The translations under genes were made by a program, and so were the position numbers. Shown piece by piece: positions 54,226 to 62,546 of a stretch of DNA of 64,000 bases. Within the stretch, counting starts at the first letter, position 1; the number at the start of each line of letters is the position of its first letter. This DNA is from Bacillota bacterium (GTDB taxonomy: Bacteria; Bacillota; Clostridia; Acetivibrionales; DTU013), in contig JAEZCO010000045.1 in assembly GCA_023433505.1 (NCBI GenBank), positions 1 to 64,000 on the forward strand. The letters are read 5' to 3'. The notes beneath the pieces are model-generated. The model did no database searches. It was not told where the DNA came from and was given only the letters and a program-made list of their open reading frames with translations.

Positions 54226-55320
54226 TTAAGTGCAGCTATGCACCTTCATATATTTTATAAATTGCTGCCAATCATACCGGCTCAGATAATGTGTACCGGC
54301 TCTCAAATGATAACCGATTTCACCTTCGTGCAATATCGTGCCTGGCTCCGGATAGCCGTCCGAAGTGACAAAGCCATCCAGTCCAAGCAGCTCATAAGCC
54401 GGGCTTGCAGCTGCACAGCCCAGGAATTCGGCGATGGGATCGGCCCATTCATCTTCCGCCGCGCTGCTTACATATACCCGCCTTGGAGCAATGGCCGCAA
54501 GCACGAAATGCTGGTCAAAGGGCATTTTATCCTCATTGTCCCTGTACTTTTTATAATTATCACAGAACCAGCAGCTAAAATTATCGGTTATCGCTTTTAC
54601 CCTCTCACCTTTTTTGCCCCTTGTCAGGGCGGCGCCGGAACACCCTGAATTGTTGGAAATTCCAAAAGCAAACCGCGCATCCTGTGCAGCGCACCATAAG
54701 GCTGTTTTTCCAAGCCTTGAGTGGCCTATGACAGCGATTCGCCTCTTATGGATTTCATCAAGGGTTTGCACATAATCCATCACTCTTGAGGCCGCCCATG
54801 CCCACATGGAGATTTTTCCCCATTCGTCGGGTTTGCGGCAGCCATTATGATACATACCTGCCAGGCCCCCAAGAAATCCATCTTCTTTATCCGGTACTAT
54901 ATCCTCATAATAGAAAGTAACGCAGGCGAATCCGGCATCCAGTATCTCTTCCGCAGGATAATACATATCCGGGACATCTGGCCGGAAGCTTATATGTATA
55001 AATAAAGGGACAGAACTTGTATTCTTAGGGATAATGGTGTTAACAGGAAAAGAGAACTCCCCCCTGGGCGTATTAAAAATAATCCGGACAACGGAATGTA
55101 CGGCTTTACCTGCAAATGCATCCTCATCCCTTTGCAGAAGCTTTGAAGCAACTTTTCCCGGAGGCGGCGGAGAAAAGCCATAAATTTCCCGTCCGAGCAG
55201 CTCAAGGATCTCCTGTCTCCGTTGATTCCAGAATAGCTTTGAATCAATCTTCCCATCAGGCAACTCAAGCACATCAGGGAGTGACAGACCGCTTAGCGCA
55301 TCAAGGTATAATTTGCCCAT
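54226..55320 (-). CDS. CE15-like glucuronoyl/acyl esterase
   Basis: A 364-residue alpha/beta-hydrolase without a signal peptide. The nucleophile elbow is GHSRLGKTALW (Ser near residue 199), matching the G-x-S-R-x-G-K motif of CE15-type esterases, and NNSGCSGAAL follows as in that family. Other family-like segments are YYEDIVPD and, in the C-terminal part, YVSSAAEDEWADP (acid candidate) and LHEGEIGYHLRAGTHYLS (catalytic His candidate). CE15 enzymes cleave 4-O-methyl-glucuronoyl esters of lignin-carbohydrate complexes; relatives deacylate other sugars. A cytosolic location suggests action on imported oligosaccharides. Confidence 0.78.
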   Translation of the reverse strand: MGKLYLDALSGLSLPDVLELPDGKIDSKLFWNQRRQEILELLGREIYGFSPPPPGKVASKLLQRDEDAFAGKAVHSVVRIIFNTPRGEFSFPVNTIIPKNTSSVPLFIHISFRPDVPDMYYPAEEILDAGFACVTFYYEDIVPDKEDGFLGGLAGMYHNGCRKPDEWGKISMWAWAASRVMDYVQTLDEIHKRRIAVIGHSRLGKTALWCAAQDARFAFGISNNSGCSGAALTRGKKGERVKAITDNFSCWFCDNYKKYRDNEDKMPFDQHFVLAAIAPRRVYVSSAAEDEWADPIAEFLGCAAASPAYELLGLDGFVTSDGYPEPGTILHEGEIGYHLRAGTHYLSRYDWQQFIKYMKVHSCT

Positions 55321-55350
55321 AAGGAAACTTCCTTTTTAAAAATTCAAGCC

Positions 55351-55453
55351 GGATAACCCTAGCAGCCTTGCCTTCGCTGACCTTCATCCTTGTGGGACCC
55401 ACAGGTTATCCTCCCCTTTTCCTTAGTATACTTCAATGTTTTTGCGTATACAA
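55351..55453 (-). promoter_or_regulatory. promoter and structured leader of the CE15-like gene
   Basis: Minus strand: TTGTAT (55448-55453), 17-base spacer, TATACT (55425-55430). The leader can form nested stems: GGATAACC/GGTTATCC (55351-55358 with 55404-55411) and, inside, TGTGGG/CCCACA (55391-55403). No riboswitch class is recognised. A TATAAT at 55567-55572 probably serves the divergent GH29 gene. Confidence 0.5.
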
Positions 55454-55597
55454 TACAAAAACTTTTTTACTTCAATTTATCACTTTGTTAAGGGAATCAA
55501 ATTTATTAATTTAAAAAATACATGTTTCTTTCTTTTTTCACATGTACTTTGACTTTATCGTAAGACTATAATAGTTGCATAAGGAGTGTGCGTATTT

Positions 55598-56551
55598 ATG
55601 GAAAAAGGATACCAGAGGCTTTCGCTTGAACAACTCAAAGAATGGGAGGGGCTAGGTTATGGCATGTTCATTCATTTTGGGATGAGCACCTTTGATGGCC
55701 ATGAGCTCAGCAAAGGGGACATGCCTTCCGAATCATACTGTCCGGACAGGCTGGATGTAGAACAATGGATCAGGGTGGCCAGGGATGCAGGTATGAAATA
55801 CGCCGTTTTAACTACAAAGCACGTTTCAGGGCACTGCTTGTGGCCATCTGCATACACAGACTATCATGTGGGGACAAGCAGCAACAAAACCGATATTGTC
55901 GCTGAATTTATGAAAGCCTGTGAAAAGTATGGGATCATGCCCGGCCTTTACTATTGCTCATGGGATAACCATCATACCTTCGGCTCCCTCACACCAAGTT
56001 CTACTCAATGGGATTGGGCTTACACCACCGAGGAATATCTTCAATTCCAGTTTAATCAAATCAATGAATTGCTCACAAATTACGGAAAAATCGGCGAGGT
56101 CTGGATCGACATCCCGAAAGTACTGCCTCGCGGATACCGCCATAAGCTGTATAATCATATTGCAAAGCTCCAGCCGGATGCAGTAATCATGATGAACAAT
56201 GGCATTGGCGATGGCTCGGATTTGTCTGTTGCCAATACCTGGCCCTGCGATCTGGCAGCCATTGAAAGATACCTGCCCAATAGTCTGGATGGCCATGTGC
56301 AATGGCGTGAAATTGAGGGTAAATCTTTTTACATTCCGGGGGAGGTGTGTGAACCAATTGGCCGGGAATGGTTCTATGTGGAAGGGGATAAGCCCAGGAG
56401 CGATAAGGAACTGCTTGGGATGTACCTGATTTCACGGGCGAGGAATGCTAACCTCTTACTTGATGTGGGGCCTGACAAGCATGGATTGATACCACCTCAT
56501 TATGTGGATGCCCTGATGAGGCTCAGAAAGAATATTGATTTTTTTGACTAA
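55598..56551 (+). CDS. GH29-like alpha-L-fucosidase
   Basis: A 317-residue GH29-type glycosidase without a signal peptide. Motifs: GYGMFIHFGMSTFDG (about 20-34), YAVLTTKHVSGHCLWPS (about 68-84), GLYYCSWDNH, and the nucleophile-bearing EVWIDIPK (Asp171). The C-terminal NANLLLDVGPDKHGLIP is also typical. The C-terminal beta-sandwich of classical fucosidases is missing. The ATG at 55598 is preferred over a GTG at 55586 that overlaps the AAGGAG site. It is clearly different from the GH29 protein at 7049-7999. Confidence 0.85.
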   Translation: MEKGYQRLSLEQLKEWEGLGYGMFIHFGMSTFDGHELSKGDMPSESYCPDRLDVEQWIRVARDAGMKYAVLTTKHVSGHCLWPSAYTDYHVGTSSNKTDIVAEFMKACEKYGIMPGLYYCSWDNHHTFGSLTPSSTQWDWAYTTEEYLQFQFNQINELLTNYGKIGEVWIDIPKVLPRGYRHKLYNHIAKLQPDAVIMMNNGIGDGSDLSVANTWPCDLAAIERYLPNSLDGHVQWREIEGKSFYIPGEVCEPIGREWFYVEGDKPRSDKELLGMYLISRARNANLLLDVGPDKHGLIPPHYVDALMRLRKNIDFFD

Positions 56552-56690
56552 ACAGGCCTTTTCCTTATCTGCTCAATGGCCTCTTTACAGGCTTTTTTCA
56601 GGTTCCCTTCCGTATCCGCATGACACACGCATTTGTTTTTGTTTTGATCGTCATGGGGTACCTGATCTGTCACGATTACAGAATCTTTTT
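56548..56690 (-). pseudogene. possible C-terminal remnant of an unidentified gene
   Basis: On the minus strand an open frame ends in TAG at 56548-56550, overlapping the GH29 stop. It encodes about 45 residues that look protein-like: SVIVTDQVPHDD, then CVCHADTEGN and LKKACKEAIEQIRKRPV. No start codon or ribosome site is seen, and the AraC promoter on the other strand begins just beyond it. I do not recognise the parent family. Confidence 0.3.
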
Positions 56691-56715
56691 TTACTATGTT
56701 TTGTCTCAACAATAG

Positions 56716-56744
56716 TTGAAAAAATGCAAAAGGTGCTGTATAAT
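56716..56744 (+). promoter_or_regulatory. promoter of the AraC gene at 56780
   Basis: TTGAAA (56716-56721), 17-base spacer, TATAAT (56739-56744), followed by a GGGAGG ribosome site and ATG at 56780. Confidence 0.75.
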
Positions 56745-56779
56745 GACAGCAAGATGAACATCTTCACGGGAGGTTTCCG

Positions 56780-57691
56780 ATGAAAGAGGTCCCGAAGCAT
56801 AAGCGCGGATTCCTGAAAAACGATTTTGAGTTCTTTCACATCAAAGATCAAAGGAGTATGGAGTTTGACTTCCACTACCATGATTTTAACAAGATCATCA
56901 TTTTTATCTCGGGGAAGGTTACCTATCTCATCGAAGGCAGGGCATACAACCTGAAGCCCTGGGACATCCTGCTGGTCAACAGCAATGAAGTCCACAGGCC
57001 TGTTATAGACCCCCTGGAAACCTACGAGCGGATCATTTTGTGGATCAACAATGCTTTTTTAGAGAAGCACAGTACTGCCGAATGCGATCTGCTGACCTGC
57101 TTCAAGGAATCCTCCGAAAGAAACTACAAGCTTCTGCGGCTGAATCCCGATTCACTCGGCAATATGAAGCATATTCTGGTCCAGCTGGAGGATGCATGTA
57201 AAAGCGACATTTTCGGCGCCAGGCTGTTGAAAAATTCCCTGTTTGTCCAATTCGTCATCTATGTCAACCGATTCATGCTTCAGCCGGAAAACAGCGCCCG
57301 GAGCATCACCGACGTCCAGTACGACCAGCAGATAAGCTCCGTCCTGGACTATATCAATGAAAATCTCTCCGGTGATTTGACAATCGAAGCCCTGGCAGAA
57401 CGGTTTTTTACAAGCAGATACTATCTGATGCACAAATTCAAGGCCCAGACGGGCTACTCCATTCACAGCTACATTCTGAAGAAGAGGCTGATCATGAGCA
57501 ATACCCTGCTCCAAAAAGGGAAATCGGTGACGGAAGCCGCATTGGAAAGCGGCTTCAATGATTACTCAAACTATTTGCGGGCTTACACCGCCATGTTTGG
57601 GCTTTCTCCCAAGAAGTACCATAAAACAATGACGGAGCTGCAGCGCCAACTGGCGTCCCAGCCGCATATTGTGACGGAGGAAGATTCTTAG
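56780..57691 (+). CDS. AraC-family regulator with cupin N-terminus
   Basis: A 303-residue regulator. N-terminal cupin (about 25-85: FDFHYHDFNKIIIFISGKVTYLIEG split at its turn, LKPWDILLVNSNEVHRP) and AraC DNA-binding domain (about 185-285: LTIEALAERFFTSRYYLMHKFKAQTGYS in pieces, and AALESGFNDYSNYLRAYTAMFGLSPKKYH). The fourth helix region reads DYSNYLRAYTAMFG, a common variant. It has its own promoter and stands between the GH29 gene and the repeat-rich region. Confidence 0.88.
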   Translation: MKEVPKHKRGFLKNDFEFFHIKDQRSMEFDFHYHDFNKIIIFISGKVTYLIEGRAYNLKPWDILLVNSNEVHRPVIDPLETYERIILWINNAFLEKHSTAECDLLTCFKESSERNYKLLRLNPDSLGNMKHILVQLEDACKSDIFGARLLKNSLFVQFVIYVNRFMLQPENSARSITDVQYDQQISSVLDYINENLSGDLTIEALAERFFTSRYYLMHKFKAQTGYSIHSYILKKRLIMSNTLLQKGKSVTEAALESGFNDYSNYLRAYTAMFGLSPKKYHKTMTELQRQLASQPHIVTEEDS

Positions 57692-57696
57692 GTGAT

Positions 57697-57850
57697 AAAA
57701 GAGGTACTGCTGACTTTACTCTGAAACTCTCCTGAATTTTCACAATGGGTGGTACGTTAGCGCAGGTGTCATTGCGAGCGAATGCAGTGAAGCGCGGCAA
57801 TCTCAAACTCTTAAATACTATTTGAGGTTAAAAAGAGATACTGCTGACTT
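57697..57850. repeat. REP-like unit flanked by a 20-bp direct repeat
   Basis: A direct repeat (57697-57716 and 57831-57850, AAAAGAGRTACTGCTGACTT, one mismatch) flanks a unit containing GTCATTGCGAGCG ... GCGCGGCAATCTC (57768-57804), the same type as at 28645-28674. The flanking repeat is long for a target-site duplication and may mark a local duplication. Confidence 0.6.
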
Positions 57851-57857
57851 CCAGTTT

Positions 57858-58099
57858 ATGGGTAGGCATGACTGCAAATCCCTGCATCAGGCTCCGTCAT
57901 GGGCAGGCTGTAATGTCCAGGCTCGTTCCAATGCGGGCGCTGGCTATTCGCCCTCCATGGCTCAAAGCCAGCGACTTCGGCGTCCGTGCCGAAGTGTAAC
58001 GGGTATTCCTCTGGGGTACCGCATTCGAACTTCACCTGGACAAACAGCCTGCAGCCATGACTCCACATGACGCATCTATTTGCAGCCACGCCTACCCAT
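57858..58099. mobile_element. 242-bp MITE-like imperfect palindrome
   Basis: The ends (57858-57879 and 58078-58099, ATGGGTAGGC...) are 22-bp inverted repeats with two mismatches. The similarity continues inward with mismatches for about 80 bases (shared blocks GTCATGG, CAGGCTGT, TGTCCAGG, AATGCGG). The centre adds two more stems: GCTGGCT/AGCCAGC and ACTTCGGC/GCCGAAGT. No credible gene is encoded. It may be a non-autonomous mobile element or a structured RNA. No clear target-site duplication is seen. Confidence 0.5.
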
Positions 58100-58158
58100 T
58101 TGCTTTCTGGTGATAGAGGAGTTTTTGATTGTGCATCGTGTACAATTTCTTTTCCCGG

Positions 58159-59157
58159 CTACAGGGAACTGCCTTCTACAATTGTATGTGCAAGCAGCCT
58201 GTCTGTTATATATGAATTTCCCTGCATCTGATTCAGTACACATTCCAACGCCTTGACGCCCAGCTCCTCGAAAGGGTAGGATACTGTTGCCAGGGAGGGC
58301 TTGACATATCTCAGCATATCAATATTGTCAAAGCCCATCAGTCCTACATCTTCAGGGACCGACAGGCCCCTGGCCTCAAGGTGTCTAAGCACTTCAAGGG
58401 CATAGATGTCACTGGAGCATAGCACGGCTGTCCTGCCGCCATCCTTCAGGTTTATGGAATCCAGCTTTTGCAGATAATCCCTGCCCTCAATGGTTATAGG
58501 CTCACGGCCTTTTCCGGACTCCTTCAGCGCGTCCAGATATCCGTAAAGCCGCTGTTCCTGCGCATAAATATTGGATTTCTTCCGGTATGCCAGCGGCGGG
58601 CTTATATAAATGATCCGCTCATAGCCCTTATGGGCTATATGCAGGGCAGCATCCTTCATAGCGCGGTAGTCATCAATGCCGATAAAGGGAAACTCTTCCT
58701 GGATTCTATTTCCAAGGGTAACAAGGGGAATTTTCAAATTCTTAAGATATTCTCCGAATTCAGTCCCCTGATTTACCGAAAACAGTATCAATCCATCTAC
58801 CTGCCGGCTCATAAGGTGTTCAATACAGGCTTTCTCGGCGTCCCCATCCTTGTCCGTAAGCGTAAGATACACGATATATCCTTGCTGTCTGGCGCTGGAT
58901 TCAATGGCATTGGCCAGTTGCGCAAAAAACCGGTTATACAGGTCGAATACCACCAGTCCGATGGTCATGGTACAGCCTTTGGCAAGACTTCGGGCCAGCA
59001 GATGCGGCCTGTATCCCAGTTTTTCCGCAGTTTCAAGAATCCTTTCCCGGGTTTTTTGACTGATGCCGGGACGGTTGTTCAGGGCACGGTCCACCGTGCC
59101 CTGTGAGACTCCGCACATTTCAGCGATTACATTACTTGTGACTTTGATGCTCCTCAT
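58159..59157 (-). CDS. LacI-family transcriptional regulator
   Basis: A 332-residue repressor. N-terminal helix-turn-helix (VTSNVIAEMCGVSQGTVDRALN; hinge helix near 50-58, LLARSLAKG) and a periplasmic-binding-like effector domain (TIGLVVFDLYNRFF, GLMGFDNIDMLRYVKPSL). Its ATG overlaps the GH116 stop (ATGA), so it is the second gene of that operon. A palindrome with a central CG lies over the operon promoter and is the likely operator, giving autoregulation together with GH116. Confidence 0.92.
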   Translation of the reverse strand: MRSIKVTSNVIAEMCGVSQGTVDRALNNRPGISQKTRERILETAEKLGYRPHLLARSLAKGCTMTIGLVVFDLYNRFFAQLANAIESSARQQGYIVYLTLTDKDGDAEKACIEHLMSRQVDGLILFSVNQGTEFGEYLKNLKIPLVTLGNRIQEEFPFIGIDDYRAMKDAALHIAHKGYERIIYISPPLAYRKKSNIYAQEQRLYGYLDALKESGKGREPITIEGRDYLQKLDSINLKDGGRTAVLCSSDIYALEVLRHLEARGLSVPEDVGLMGFDNIDMLRYVKPSLATVSYPFEELGVKALECVLNQMQGNSYITDRLLAHTIVEGSSL

Positions 59158-61793
59158 CCTTCCTGCCGGATGGTCAGAATTCCGCCTGCGGCAACTTTTG
59201 TCAGGGCTTCAAGCTCGATGCAGCCCTTTGAATACCGGAAGTCTGCGGGACTGCCAGACACATCCACCTCTTTTATTTGTATGTCACCGGAGGCAGGTAT
59301 TTTTATTTCCTTAATATTCAGCTCTCCATAGAGTACCACAAGTTTGGTAACTCCGGAAGCCATTTCTATTGTGCCCCATCCGGAATCCAAAGACCAGAAG
59401 CACTTAAAGCCGCTGCCCACGCCTTGTACGGGATTGAAACCCACCATGCCCTTTACCATATCAAACTCAAAGCCGCTGAATGCGTTCAAAAGCGCATAGC
59501 TGGCCATTGAGCGTGCATAGTTGCTTCCGCATTCAAACTCATTCCATGGATTTCTTTTCTCCCCGTCATACCTGTCCCTGACAGCCCGGACAATTTCCAG
59601 CCCTTCCTTTATGAAGCCTTCCTGGATCATGTGGGACGACACCTGATACTCGGTCCCGCTCCACGGCTCTTCGGCATAGGGCACCGGCACCACAGGCTTG
59701 TACTTGCCTTCCGGCCACTCGGTTATCACCACTCCCGCTTCATCATTCATCGCATAGAGCCGGCAGGGGTTGAAAAAGTTCCGGAAGCTCTTTTTGAAAT
59801 TATACCGGTAGATGGATTCCAGAGCCTTTTTTACCTGCCGGCTGTCGAATATTTCCCCCAGTCCGCACAGGTTGGCATGCCACTGTGCCAAAACCTGGTC
59901 CACGATGCAGCCTTCGCCTATCTGGTATTTGATCTCCCCTGCCTCATCATTCCAGTAAGCCTTTTTCGTATTATCTCCCAAAAGCGATTTCCCGCTGTCG
60001 TATCTATCAAGGATGGATTCGTCCTTCAAATCAATGATCTGCCGGTAGTATTCCCCGTTAAAAAGGTTTGTGTCCACCCATGCCTTCCCTTTGGCAAAAA
60101 GCTGCCCATATTCCACTGCCTTTGCCTTATATCCCAGATGCTCCGCCATTTCGGCCCCTGCCTTGAGCGCAGCCAGATAAAATCCTGTAAGCCAGGAATT
60201 AGGTCCGAAAAGCTCCATATCCAGGGTGTGATGCTGTCTGCCTTCCAGGACGCCATCCTTATCTGCATCCCACCGGTCTTCGTTTGTCGGAGCCCAGGCA
60301 AACTCGATGCTCTTGCTTATAGCCTCCCAGTTGGATTTCAGCCATTCGGAATCCCCGGATATCTTCCAGTCCCTGTATGCCTTTATTACACCGCCAAACT
60401 GGCCGTCGGCGCAGGGTCTGAAGCCCGAACGCTCTCTCCCCACGGGAAGCTGCAGCCGGAAGGCCATTCCCCCATCTTCCCGCTGGTTGTATTTAAAATC
60501 CAGGTCCCGCATGGACCTTTCAAGCTTTGGAAAGAGGAAGGGCAAGGCATAGGCATAATTCCAAACATGGGTGCAGGAGCCTTCACAACAGCCCGAGTCA
60601 CAGCCGCAGCCCTCAAAGCCATAGAAGGAGCCGTCTTCAAGCCTTAAACAGGTAGGAGTTTTCAAGATTGAAATGTTGGCTGCCACCGCATCGATGGCCT
60701 CGGCCGGGAGCGTGGAGGAAAACAGGGCGTTTTTGAAGGTAAGCGTATCCTTGTAAAGCCTGTCCCAATTTTTCAGGCTGTAAGCGGCAGCGGCAACGGA
60801 GTCTTTGAAAACAGAAGCATAGTAATTCTTCCATGTCTTCGGTTTTTTTGTGCTGCAGCAGTCTCCTTCGCAGTCGCATTTTTCAGGCCTCCAGTAATTG
60901 GTGCAGTTCGGGAAATTCCAAGAAAGCACAAACCTTACTTTGCCTTTCTCTCCCGGGCTGAGGGTGATATGGGCGGCAAGCGTCGATACGTCGTCCTCTG
61001 CCCTTCTTCCATTTTCATTTTCCACTGCCGGGTAATTTCTATTTTTCAATTTTCCGGGGGCCGTAAAGTCCCTCCAATAAATTCCCAGGTTATCAAACCA
61101 ACTGCCTCTGAACCAGTATTCCTGATAACTAGTTTCCTCTGCATCACAGGCCAGACAAAGATCGCCATATCCCAGGCTCTCCTCTTCCCGGTCCAAAGCA
61201 GAAGCTTTTATGGTATGAATCCCATCCAGATGGTCATAGCGGTTAACCAACATCCCTTCCTTCAGGGGGTTGTTCAAGGATAATGCGACCGTATAGGTAA
61301 CGGCACTCTCGTATGTATTTTCCACCTCCACCTCAAAAAACGCGGCAGGTATGCTTGAGTCCGTGTCATTCAGAGGAATCAGAGGGTTGAAGGCATTCAT
61401 CACAACCTTGCCCGGGAATTCCCCATCCAGAAATTCCAGCAAGGCAAAGGGATATTCACCTGTAAAGACCACTTCCCTGAAGTGGGGTACGCCAGCCATT
61501 GTAGCTCTTTGAGGCCCGAAGCCGAAGCTTTCGAACATCACCCTGTGCAAATCACCCGAATACGGCGAATGCAGGTCCCCGTTCATGACCCTGGCGTCCA
61601 GCACCTTTCCCCCGGTTTCGGCCTTGACGGAAAAGTGGCTGAGACCGTTGACGGAGCCTTTATTCGGTTTATTGAATATCTCCCAGTCAATGAGCCTCCC
61701 ATTGCCCGACAGCCCTATGCACCCGGTGCCTATTCCGCCCAGCGGAAAGGAGATTTCTCTCGTCCTGGAGCCTTTGTAAGTAAAATTATTCAT
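59154..61793 (-). CDS. GH116-like glycosidase (DUF608/GBA2 family)
   Basis: An 879-residue protein without a signal peptide. The N-terminal beta domain opens ISFPLGGIGTGCIGLSGNG, the family hallmark, and the C-terminal (alpha/alpha)6 domain contains CTHVWNYAYALPFLFPKLERSM and DADKDGVLEG, then TLDMELFGPNSWLTGFYLAALKA, which carries the Asp that aligns with the GH116 acid/base. Two Cys-rich stretches, CDCEGDCC (near 306) and GCGCDSGCCEGSC (near 398), are unusual and may bind a metal. GH116 enzymes are beta-glucosidases, beta-xylosidases or glucosylceramidases. It is co-transcribed with LacI. Confidence 0.85.
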   Translation of the reverse strand: MNNFTYKGSRTREISFPLGGIGTGCIGLSGNGRLIDWEIFNKPNKGSVNGLSHFSVKAETGGKVLDARVMNGDLHSPYSGDLHRVMFESFGFGPQRATMAGVPHFREVVFTGEYPFALLEFLDGEFPGKVVMNAFNPLIPLNDTDSSIPAAFFEVEVENTYESAVTYTVALSLNNPLKEGMLVNRYDHLDGIHTIKASALDREEESLGYGDLCLACDAEETSYQEYWFRGSWFDNLGIYWRDFTAPGKLKNRNYPAVENENGRRAEDDVSTLAAHITLSPGEKGKVRFVLSWNFPNCTNYWRPEKCDCEGDCCSTKKPKTWKNYYASVFKDSVAAAAYSLKNWDRLYKDTLTFKNALFSSTLPAEAIDAVAANISILKTPTCLRLEDGSFYGFEGCGCDSGCCEGSCTHVWNYAYALPFLFPKLERSMRDLDFKYNQREDGGMAFRLQLPVGRERSGFRPCADGQFGGVIKAYRDWKISGDSEWLKSNWEAISKSIEFAWAPTNEDRWDADKDGVLEGRQHHTLDMELFGPNSWLTGFYLAALKAGAEMAEHLGYKAKAVEYGQLFAKGKAWVDTNLFNGEYYRQIIDLKDESILDRYDSGKSLLGDNTKKAYWNDEAGEIKYQIGEGCIVDQVLAQWHANLCGLGEIFDSRQVKKALESIYRYNFKKSFRNFFNPCRLYAMNDEAGVVITEWPEGKYKPVVPVPYAEEPWSGTEYQVSSHMIQEGFIKEGLEIVRAVRDRYDGEKRNPWNEFECGSNYARSMASYALLNAFSGFEFDMVKGMVGFNPVQGVGSGFKCFWSLDSGWGTIEMASGVTKLVVLYGELNIKEIKIPASGDIQIKEVDVSGSPADFRYSKGCIELEALTKVAAGGILTIRQEG

Positions 61794-61818
61794 ATGGATA
61801 CCTCACTGTTTCAATCTA

Positions 61819-61869
61819 CGTGTACGTACACGGCATTATTACTATATCATACTGCCATATCCATGTAAA
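61819..61869 (-). promoter_or_regulatory. promoter and LacI-type operator of the GH116-lacI operon
   Basis: Minus strand: TTTACA (61864-61869), 17-base spacer, TATAGT (61841-61846). A perfect 14-bp palindrome, CGTGTACGTACACG (61819-61832), lies at the expected transcription start and has the central CG typical of LacI-family sites. The remaining stretch to 62035 has only a short open frame (ending 61897) that I do not call. Confidence 0.7.
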
Positions 61870-62035
61870 TAGCTTCACGATGCAAAAAAAAGTGTCTTAT
61901 AGCCATACATAAAATGCTTTTACCAGCTTTTCCGCTTCTCCATCCGATATCCGGAATTTTTCACTGAATACCATGCATAGAGAATTGATTCTATATGATC
62001 ATAACTCAGACCTGTACCTTTGCTACTTTGGCAAT

Positions 62036-62542
62036 TTATATAGGGATAACCTGAAACCGAGGATAGTTCCTATGCCACTCATCAAGATTATAAACGCTAA
62101 ACTGGTTTAAAATGCTTCTTTTTACACATTCATTTTCTTTTAAACCGACTGGCAATTGCATAAATATTTTTTCTCTTAATTTTTTTCTCAATTTACTATC
62201 AATTTCCGGATGCTCTATCAGTAATACATAATTAATTGGTAAATCATTTTCGTTTTCCTTACAGGCCCAATGCAAAAATAGACTACTATAAAACTTCCTT
62301 GCTATCCTTTTATAAAATTCTTCAGTCTTTAGCTTTCGCAGCATTTCATCCGGATTGGCAACATCGTCAACTGCAGCATTTTTATATTCTAGAAAAATAA
62401 TTTCATCTTTCGAGCAAATCACAAAATCAACATCCGACAGAATTGTGGTCATTTGTGCCAAATGATTGTATTCAAGAACAGTACAATCCGAAAAATCAAA
62501 CCTGTATTTATTGTTTTCATCTTTATAGATTTTTTCACTCAT
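62036..62542 (-). CDS. PD-(D/E)xK nuclease-like protein
   Basis: A 168-residue protein. The segment SDVDFVICSKDEIIFLEYKNA (in two parts, residues 36-45 and 46-56) has the Asp...Glu-x-Lys spacing of PD-(D/E)xK nucleases (Asp39, Glu52, Lys54), after a beta-strand-like run. The rest is charged and helical. The ATG at 62542 follows GGGGGACTAGCGGT and lies four bases after the ATPase gene stop, so the two are co-translated. The region is AT-rich relative to the rest of the window, suggesting transfer. The nuclease assignment rests on one motif. Confidence 0.5.
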   Translation of the reverse strand: MSEKIYKDENNKYRFDFSDCTVLEYNHLAQMTTILSDVDFVICSKDEIIFLEYKNAAVDDVANPDEMLRKLKTEEFYKRIARKFYSSLFLHWACKENENDLPINYVLLIEHPEIDSKLRKKLREKIFMQLPVGLKENECVKRSILNQFSVYNLDEWHRNYPRFQVIPI

Positions 62543-62546
62543 ACCG

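Noticed and set aside
57856..58089. 77-codon minus-strand open frame and a GTTCGAAT T-loop-like string
   Set aside because: The frame lies in the palindromic element and has no ribosome site. No acceptor, D or anticodon stems fit a tRNA around the T-loop-like string.
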